From: Rubricella sp038526735
Lineage (GTDB): Bacteria; Pseudomonadota; Alphaproteobacteria; Rhodobacterales; Rhodobacteraceae
Direction: 5' to 3'
DNA length: 10,567 bases
NCBI GenBank assembly: GCA_038526735.1
Contig: JBCBGM010000062.1
Location: forward strand, 1-10,567
Shown here: in pieces, positions 6,037-10,567 of the stretch
Layout: the number at the start of each line of letters is the position of its first letter
Position numbering within the stretch: the stretch's first letter is position 1
Notes under the pieces: model-generated
Database searches by the model: none
The model's input: only the letters and a program-made list of their open reading frames with translations
Told to the model about the DNA's origin: nothing
Made by a program: the position numbers and the translations under genes

Positions 6037-6062
6037 ATTCCCCGATTCATGAGGGGGCACCC
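6024..6062 (+). promoter_or_regulatory. Alternative pairing of the terminator arm with the g1 ribosome binding site
   Basis: GGCACCC, the terminator's 5' arm (6003-6009), occurs again exactly at 6056-6062, directly before the g1 ATG. The terminator's 3' arm GGGTGCC (6024-6030) can therefore pair with either copy. The alternative helix extends through G-U and A-U pairs between the T run and GAGGGGG (6051-6057), the g1 ribosome site, which it would hide. The repeat is seen directly; the switch is inference. Confidence 0.4.
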
Positions 6063-6437
6063 ATGGAACCGACCGATCCGGCCACGCCGGAGTTGCCGCG
6101 CTACATTCAGAAGGCGCAGCGAAGCTATGACATGATGACGGGGATGCTGATGAACGTGCTTGAGGCGTTCGCGGATACCCCGCCGGGGGAGAGCGACAAA
6201 CGCTCCGCCACCGACATCGTGGACACGATCAAAATCCACGGTCGTGTTCTGACGACATTGATTGAACATGAGGCTGACCTTGCAAAACGCACGTCCCGCA
6301 TTGAGCGACCTGGCCCAAGCCCCGCAGACGGTGGAGGAGACCTCGATCTCGACGCCGCCCGACGCGACATCACTGCTGAAATTATTCGCGTCCTTGACGC
6401 CCGACGAAATCGCGGAGGTGGTGGCGAACCTGGATGA
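6063..6437 (+). CDS. GTA small terminase-like protein g1
   Basis: This is a 124-residue protein at the position of RcGTA g1, the small terminase subunit that recognises DNA and works with the g2 motor during packaging. It is predicted soluble and largely helical, with an N-terminal helical segment (about 10-65, YIQKAQRSYDMMTGMLMN onward). A Gly/Pro-rich linker (about 80-93) and a C-terminal helix LDLDAARRDITAEIIRVLDA (about 95-114) follow. No classical helix-turn-helix is obvious. The start ATG at 6063 has GAGGGGG 5 nt upstream. It is the first gene of the GTA block, directly after the terminator. Its last 170 nt overlap the longest possible reading of g2 in another frame. Function rests on position and family resemblance. 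Confidence 0.8.
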   Translation: MEPTDPATPELPRYIQKAQRSYDMMTGMLMNVLEAFADTPPGESDKRSATDIVDTIKIHGRVLTTLIEHEADLAKRTSRIERPGPSPADGGGDLDLDAARRDITAEIIRVLDARRNRGGGGEPG

Positions 6438-7707
6438 AAATGCGCTGCGCGCGTTCCCGTATCTGTTTGAGGCCTGGGGTCTTGAGCACCAGCGTGCGCC
6501 CGAGGGTGACTGGGGCACCTGGCTGGTGATGGGCGGCCGCGGTGCGGGCAAGACGCGTGCCGGGGCTGAGTGGGTGCGTGAAATGGTCGAGGGGTCTACG
6601 CCCGACGCGCCCGGTCAGTGCAAGGCCGTGGCGCTGGTGGGGGAGACGCTGGATCAGGCGCGCGAGGTCATGGTGTTTGGTCCCTCGGGGATTATCGCCT
6701 GCTCTCCGCCCGACCGTCGCCCCAAGTGGGAGGCGACGCGCAAGCGGCTGGTCTGGCCCAACGGGGCGGTGGCGCAGATCTTTTCGGCGCATGACCCGGA
6801 GACGTTGCGGGGGCCTCAGTTTGACGCGGCCTGGTGCGATGAGATCGGCAAGTGGAGCAAGGGGCAGGAATGCTGGGATATGCTCCAGTTTGCGCTGCGA
6901 CTTGGGGAGAACCCTCGGGTTTGTGCGACGACGACACCGCGCAACTCTGGCCTGCTGAAACAGCTCTTGGATGCGCGTGACACGGTGGTCACGCAGGCGC
7001 CGACGGAGGCGAATGCGCATAACCTCTCGCCAAAATTCCTGGAGCGGGTCGAGGCGCGCTATGGCGGCACGGCTCTGGGTCGGCAGGAGCTGGATGGGGT
7101 TATGGTTGAGGACGCCGAGGGCGCGCTCTGGCGGCGCAATACGCTGAAGGCGGCGCAAGCCAAGGGGCCGGTGCCGGATCTCGATCGGATTGTTGTCGCG
7201 GTGGATCCGCCGGTGACGGGGCATGGCGGCTCTGACGCGTGCGGGATCATCGTGGCAGGCGTTACGATTGCGGAGCGCCTCTCGGATTGGCGCGGCTGGG
7301 TTTTGCAGGATGCCTCTGTGCAGGGGGTTACGCCCGGCGCGTGGTCAGAGGCGGTGGCGCAGGCTGCGCAGCGCTGGGGCGCGGATCGGGTTGTGGCCGA
7401 GGTCAACCAGGGTGGTGATTTGGTGGAGATGATGCTGCGGCAGGCCTCTCCGGGGATGCCGTATAAGGCTGTACATGCGTCACGCGGAAAGGCGGCGCGG
7501 GCAGAGCCTGTGGCGGCGCTGTATGAGCAGGGGCGGGTGATCCATGCGCGGCCGTTCCCGGAGCTGGAAGATCAGATGTGTGCGATGCTGATGCAGGGGT
7601 ATTCGGGGCAGGGTAGCCCGGACCGGCTCGATGCGTTGGTGTGGGCGTTGCATGAGTTGATGGTGCAGCCGGGGGCGCAGGCCGTTCCGAAATTGCGTGC
7701 GCTCTGA
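6268..7707 (+). CDS. GTA large terminase (DNA packaging ATPase/nuclease) g2
   Basis: The large terminase drives DNA into the prohead and cuts it. Numbering from the ATG at 6268 gives 479 residues. The N-terminal ATPase has Walker A GGRGAGKT (89-96) and Walker B ending in Asp191-Glu192 (AAWCDEIGKW). The C-terminal RNase H-like nuclease shows Asp313 (VVAVDPP), Glu378 (VVAEVNQGGD) and Asp455 (SPDRLDALVW). Both activities look intact, as in the RcGTA/HK97-type family. The start is uncertain. TTG 6262 is two codons upstream and TTG 6394 lies just before the conserved-looking LTPDEI region. None has a clear ribosome site, and all overlap the end of g1. The stop lies 16 nt before g3. Confidence 0.94.
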   Translation: MRLTLQNARPALSDLAQAPQTVEETSISTPPDATSLLKLFASLTPDEIAEVVANLDENALRAFPYLFEAWGLEHQRAPEGDWGTWLVMGGRGAGKTRAGAEWVREMVEGSTPDAPGQCKAVALVGETLDQAREVMVFGPSGIIACSPPDRRPKWEATRKRLVWPNGAVAQIFSAHDPETLRGPQFDAAWCDEIGKWSKGQECWDMLQFALRLGENPRVCATTTPRNSGLLKQLLDARDTVVTQAPTEANAHNLSPKFLERVEARYGGTALGRQELDGVMVEDAEGALWRRNTLKAAQAKGPVPDLDRIVVAVDPPVTGHGGSDACGIIVAGVTIAERLSDWRGWVLQDASVQGVTPGAWSEAVAQAAQRWGADRVVAEVNQGGDLVEMMLRQASPGMPYKAVHASRGKAARAEPVAALYEQGRVIHARPFPELEDQMCAMLMQGYSGQGSPDRLDALVWALHELMVQPGAQAVPKLRAL

Positions 7708-7723
7708 GCGCAGGGAGAGTTCT

Positions 7724-8866
7724 ATGAAATTCAACTGGTTAAACCGGACGCCGGATGCGGCGCCCGAAGGCAAAGCTGTGTCCAACCGGCCAGTGATCGC
7801 GTTTCATGGCGCGGGTCGGGCGGTGTGGTCTCCGCGCGATAGCGGAAGCCTGACGCGCTCGGGGTTCCTTGGAAATCCGGTGGGGTTTCGCTGCGTGAAG
7901 CTTATTGCAGAGGCCGGTGCCTCGGTGCCGTTTGTGCTGCAGGGGGTGGAGGAGCGGTATGCGGTGCATCCGATCCTGGAGCTGTTGAAGCGGCCCAATC
8001 CGGGGCAGGGGCGGTCAGAGCTGTTGGAGGCGCTGATCGGGCAGATTTTGCTCACGGGTGATGGGTTTGTGGAGGCTGTGGGCGCAGAAGCCCCGCGCGA
8101 GCTGCATGTGCTGCGCTCGGATCGGGTGCGGATTGTGCCAGGGTCTTCGGGTTGGCCGGTGGCGTATGAGTATGGCGTGAGCGGGCGGACGCAGCGCATC
8201 GGCCTCTCGGATGTGTGTCATATCCGGGCGTTTCACCCGCAGGATGACCACTATGGGCTGTCTCCGCTGCAGGCGGCGGCGCAGGCGGTGGATGTGCACA
8301 ATGCGGCGGCGAAATGGTCTAAGGCCTTGCTCGACAATGCGGCTCGGCCCTCTGGTGCGATTGTGTATCGCGGGATCGATGGCTCTGGCGCGATGACGCC
8401 AGATCAGTTTGACCGGTTGCGCGGTGAGCTTGAGGGGCATCACCAGGGCGCTGCGAATGCGGGGCGGCCGATGCTCTTGGAGGGTGGTCTCGATTGGAAG
8501 CCGATGGGCTTTTCGCCCTCGGACATGGAGTTTCAGAAGACGAAAGAGGCGGCGGCGCGGGATATCGCGCTCGCCTTTGGGGTGCCGCCGATGCTCTTGG
8601 GGCTGCCGGGGGACAACACCTACGCGAACTATCAAGAGGCGAACCGGGCGTTTTATCGGCATACGGTTTTGCCGCTGATGGGTAAGATTTCGGCGGCGTT
8701 GGGTAGTTGGCTGGGTGAGGCGGCGGAGCTGATGCCCGACCTCGACCAGATCCCGGCACTGGCCACCGAGCGCGAGAGCCAGTGGAAGCGGATCGCCTCG
8801 GCGGACTTTCTTGATGCGGATGAGAAGCGGGCGATGCTGGGGCTGCCGCCGCGAGGTGAGCCATGA
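7724..8866 (+). CDS. GTA portal protein g3 (HK97-type)
   Basis: The portal forms the ring at one capsid vertex through which DNA enters and to which the tail attaches. The ATG at 7724 is chosen because AGGGAG lies 6 nt upstream. An in-frame GTG at 7697 would add nine residues overlapping g2 and lacks a ribosome site. The 380-residue product has the HK97 portal pattern: NPVGFRCVKLIAEAGASVPF near residue 50, HPILELLKRPNPGQ near 85, and LHVLRSDRVRIVP and HIRAFHPQDDHYGLSPLQAA in the middle. The C-terminal part has DIALAFGVPPMLLGLPGDNTYANYQEANRAFY (given as two adjoining motifs, DIALAFGVPPMLLG and DNTYANYQEANRAFY). Its stop overlaps the g3.5 start by ATGA. Confidence 0.94.
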   Translation: MKFNWLNRTPDAAPEGKAVSNRPVIAFHGAGRAVWSPRDSGSLTRSGFLGNPVGFRCVKLIAEAGASVPFVLQGVEERYAVHPILELLKRPNPGQGRSELLEALIGQILLTGDGFVEAVGAEAPRELHVLRSDRVRIVPGSSGWPVAYEYGVSGRTQRIGLSDVCHIRAFHPQDDHYGLSPLQAAAQAVDVHNAAAKWSKALLDNAARPSGAIVYRGIDGSGAMTPDQFDRLRGELEGHHQGAANAGRPMLLEGGLDWKPMGFSPSDMEFQKTKEAAARDIALAFGVPPMLLGLPGDNTYANYQEANRAFYRHTVLPLMGKISAALGSWLGEAAELMPDLDQIPALATERESQWKRIASADFLDADEKRAMLGLPPRGEP

Positions 8867-9111
8867 GCGGCGACGGGCAACGGCGGTTTGGCGGCTCTCG
8901 CTATCTCTATGAGCCGTTCGATGCGGCGAGCGCGCGGGTGGAGACACTGGAGCAGGTCTTGATCGCGCGGTGGGAGGCGCTGGAGCAGCGGCTCGTCTCG
9001 CTGGAAACCAAGATCGACACGATGGAGCGGCGCATGTGGATGGCCGTTTATGCGCTGGCCTCGGTGATTGTCGCCGAGATCGTTTTTGCCGTGCTTCCCG
9101 GCACGCCCTGA
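8863..9111 (+). CDS. GTA small membrane protein g3.5
   Basis: This 82-residue protein sits between portal and protease genes, where RcGTA clusters carry orfg3.5. The N-terminal third is polar. Residues about 20-56 have heptad-like spacing (VETLEQVLIARWEALEQRLV, then SLETKIDTMERRM) and probably form a coiled coil. Residues about 58-79 (MWMAVYALASVIVAEIVFAV) form a single membrane helix near the C-terminus. It is coupled to g3 by an ATGA overlap (8863-8866). Its function in GTA production is not evident from sequence. A membrane-anchored assembly factor is one possibility. It is followed after 11 nt by g4. Confidence 0.8.
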   Translation: MSGDGQRRFGGSRYLYEPFDAASARVETLEQVLIARWEALEQRLVSLETKIDTMERRMWMAVYALASVIVAEIVFAVLPGTP

Positions 9112-9122
9112 AAGGACCTGAC

Positions 9123-9668
9123 ATGATGGATCAACGCACAGCCCTCGGGCTGGAGGTGAAGTATTGCGCGTCGTCTGCCGAAGTGGGCGAGGGGGCAAAG
9201 ATTGCCGGCTATGCCTCGCTCTTTGGGCAGCGCGACCGGGGCGGTGATGTGGTGGCGGCGGGGGCTTACTCGACCTCTCTAAAGCGGCTGAAGGCGCAGG
9301 GTCGGCGGGTGAAGATGCTTTGGCAGCATGACCCGAACACTCCGCTCGGGGTGTGGGATGTAGTGCGCGAGGACGCCAAGGGCCTCTGGGTTGAGGGGCG
9401 GCTTTTGCCGCAGGTGCAGGCCTCTCGCGAGGCGTTGGCTTTGCTTGAAGCGGGGGCCGTCGATGGCCTCTCGATCGGCTACCGCACCGTGAAGGCAGAG
9501 GCGCAGGCGCAGGGGCGGCTGCTCACTGAAATCGAATTGTGGGAGGTCTCTCTCGTGACCTTCCCCATGCAACCGGATGCCCGCGCCCATGCTGGGGCAG
9601 ATGGTCAGGCAGATGCGCTCGCCGGGGAGCTGGCAGAGGCGTTTGCCGAGGCGCGGGCGCGGCTTTGA
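9123..9668 (+). CDS. GTA prohead protease g4 (HK97 family, S78)
   Basis: The protease trims the N-terminal part of the capsid protein during head maturation. The ATG at 9123 is preferred because AAAGGA lies 6 nt upstream; the adjoining ATG at 9126 is also possible. The open frame extends upstream into g3.5 but without support. The 181-residue protein has the fold's opening GYASLFGQRDRGGDVVAAGA (29-48). The catalytic set is His69 in MLWQHD, Ser117 in VDGLSIGY and probably Glu141 in LWEVSLVTFP. The tail after residue 155 is Ala-rich and may be self-cleaved. It lies between g3.5 and the capsid gene, its substrate. Confidence 0.93.
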   Translation: MMDQRTALGLEVKYCASSAEVGEGAKIAGYASLFGQRDRGGDVVAAGAYSTSLKRLKAQGRRVKMLWQHDPNTPLGVWDVVREDAKGLWVEGRLLPQVQASREALALLEAGAVDGLSIGYRTVKAEAQAQGRLLTEIELWEVSLVTFPMQPDARAHAGADGQADALAGELAEAFAEARARL

Positions 9669-9709
9669 GGAGGGCCGCGCCCGCTGGGCACTTTCAAACG
9701 GAGGATGCG

Positions 9710-10567
9710 ATGAGCACCGATAACGCTTTGGGCGCGGGCGGCGCGCCCGGGGACCTTAAGGCCCAGATGGCCGGGTTCTTGCAGGACCTGACGGCCAGTC
9801 AGGCAGAATTGAAATCCACTTTGGTAAAACAGGAGCAGCGTCTCGATATGCTGGATCAGAAGTCTCTTGCCCCTCAGCGCCCGGCCTTGTCGCGCGCCGC
9901 TGAGATCGAACCCCCCCACCAGAAGGCGTTTGCCGCCTATCTGCGCTCGGGCGATGAGGATGCCCTGCGCGGCATCGAGCTGGAGGAAAAGGCGCTCTCG
10001 ACCGCGATTGCAGCCGATGGCGGGTATCTGGTCGATCCGGTCACCGCTGAGAGCGTTGCCAGCGTGCTGCGCTCTGCCGCCTCGCTGCGCCAGGTCGCCA
10101 ATGTGGTGAGCGTGGAGGCCACCGCATATGACGTGCTGATCGACCACACCGAAGCCGGTGCGGGCTGGTCGGACGAGACCGCTACGATGTCTGAGACGAG
10201 CACGCCGCAGCTTGAGCGCATCTCGATCCCGCTGCATGAGCTCTCGGCGCTGCCGAAAGCCTCTCAGCGACTCTTGGATGACAGTGCGTTTGATGTGGAA
10301 GGTTGGCTGGCCGCGCGCATCGCCAACAAGTTTGCGCGCGCTGAGGCGGACAGCTTCATCAACGGCGATGGTGCGGGCAAGCCGAAGGGCATTATGCACT
10401 ATACGGCGGTCGCTGATGCCTCCTGGTCTTGGGGCAACATTGGGTATGTGGCGACGGGTGCGGCGGGTGATTTTGCCTCCACCGATCCGGCGGATGCGAT
10501 TGTGGATCTCGTGTACGCGCTGGGCGCTGAGTACCGCGCGAATGCGGCCTTCGTCATGAACTCCAAG
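9710..10567 (+). CDS. GTA major capsid protein g5, 3' end outside the window
   Basis: This is an HK97-type major capsid protein, the shell subunit of the GTA particle. It runs open to the window edge (286 codons visible of an expected ~400). The ATG at 9710 has GGAGGA 4 nt upstream. Residues 14-50 (DLKAQMAGFLQDLTASQAEL, then an EQRLDML stretch) form a predicted coiled coil, the scaffold-like delta region. A mature N-terminus is likely near LEEKALSTAIAADGGYLVDP (91-110), the family's usual cut zone, with cleavage around Lys94. This is followed by capsid core motifs: LRQVANVV, the E-loop area ETATMSETSTPQLERISIPL, and FINGDGAGKPKGIM near residue 225. Cleavage by g4 is inferred from the family. 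Confidence 0.94.
   Translation, partial: MSTDNALGAGGAPGDLKAQMAGFLQDLTASQAELKSTLVKQEQRLDMLDQKSLAPQRPALSRAAEIEPPHQKAFAAYLRSGDEDALRGIELEEKALSTAIAADGGYLVDPVTAESVASVLRSAASLRQVANVVSVEATAYDVLIDHTEAGAGWSDETATMSETSTPQLERISIPLHELSALPKASQRLLDDSAFDVEGWLAARIANKFARAEADSFINGDGAGKPKGIMHYTAVADASWSWGNIGYVATGAAGDFASTDPADAIVDLVYALGAEYRANAAFVMNSK

Noticed and set aside
5926..6135. Open frame from TTG 5926 running through the terminator into g1
   Set aside because: It contains the terminator and promoter sequence in translation, has no ribosome site, and the overlapping g1 frame is far better supported.
7697..7723. GTG 7697 as the portal start
   Set aside because: It overlaps g2 and has no ribosome site, whereas ATG 7724 has AGGGAG at proper spacing and begins a normal portal N-terminus.
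8970..9122. Upstream extension of the protease frame
   Set aside because: It lies inside g3.5 in another frame; the protease family fold begins after ATG 9123, which has its own ribosome site.
9605..10399. 264-codon minus-strand frame opposite g4/g5
   Set aside because: It is a mirror of the well-supported protease and capsid genes, with no motif or ribosome site of its own.

Overview
The window looks like chromosomal DNA from an alphaproteobacterium of the order Rhodobacterales (roseobacter / Rhodobacter group). The reasons are the high GC content, the ATGA-type gene overlaps, the order fabD-fabG-acpP-fabF-mltG, and above all a co-directional cluster of genes resembling the RcGTA gene transfer agent directly downstream. 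All convincing genes are on the + strand. The exact genus cannot be told from this sequence.

Layout. Positions 1-2503 hold a type II fatty-acid synthesis block: fabD (5' end outside the window), a small GyrI-like ligand-binding protein translationally coupled to it, fabG, and acpP with its own structured leader. acpP ends in an intrinsic terminator at 2530-2560. Positions 2504-3668 are about 1.16 kb without a convincing gene. This stretch is filled by two direct copies of a hairpin-rich repeat unit (2577-3040 and 3041-3567). Each unit carries a ~250-bp core bounded by inverted palindromic ends. Positions 3669-5921 hold fabF and mltG, 3 nt apart. Positions 5922-6062 are a compact regulatory gap: an AT-rich IHF-like site, a sigma-70-like promoter, a strong intrinsic terminator, and an exact second copy of the terminator's 5' arm overlapping the next ribosome binding site. 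From 6063 to the right edge lies the head/packaging part of a GTA cluster: g1 (small terminase), g2 (large terminase), g3 (portal), g3.5 (small membrane protein), g4 (prohead protease) and g5 (major capsid, 3' end outside the window).

How the genes work together. FabD loads malonyl groups onto AcpP, FabF condenses and FabG reduces, so the first block makes acyl-ACP for membrane lipid. MltG cuts nascent peptidoglycan strands. In the GTA block, g5 with its N-terminal scaffold-like region assembles around the g3 portal, g4 trims the capsid precursor, and g1 plus g2 package host DNA.

The points most worth a second look are the possible terminator / RBS-sequestering switch in front of g1, the terminally inverted tandem repeat between acpP and fabF, and a conserved short reading frame on the minus strand inside that repeat. 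No unknown multi-gene defence or biosynthetic system was seen.
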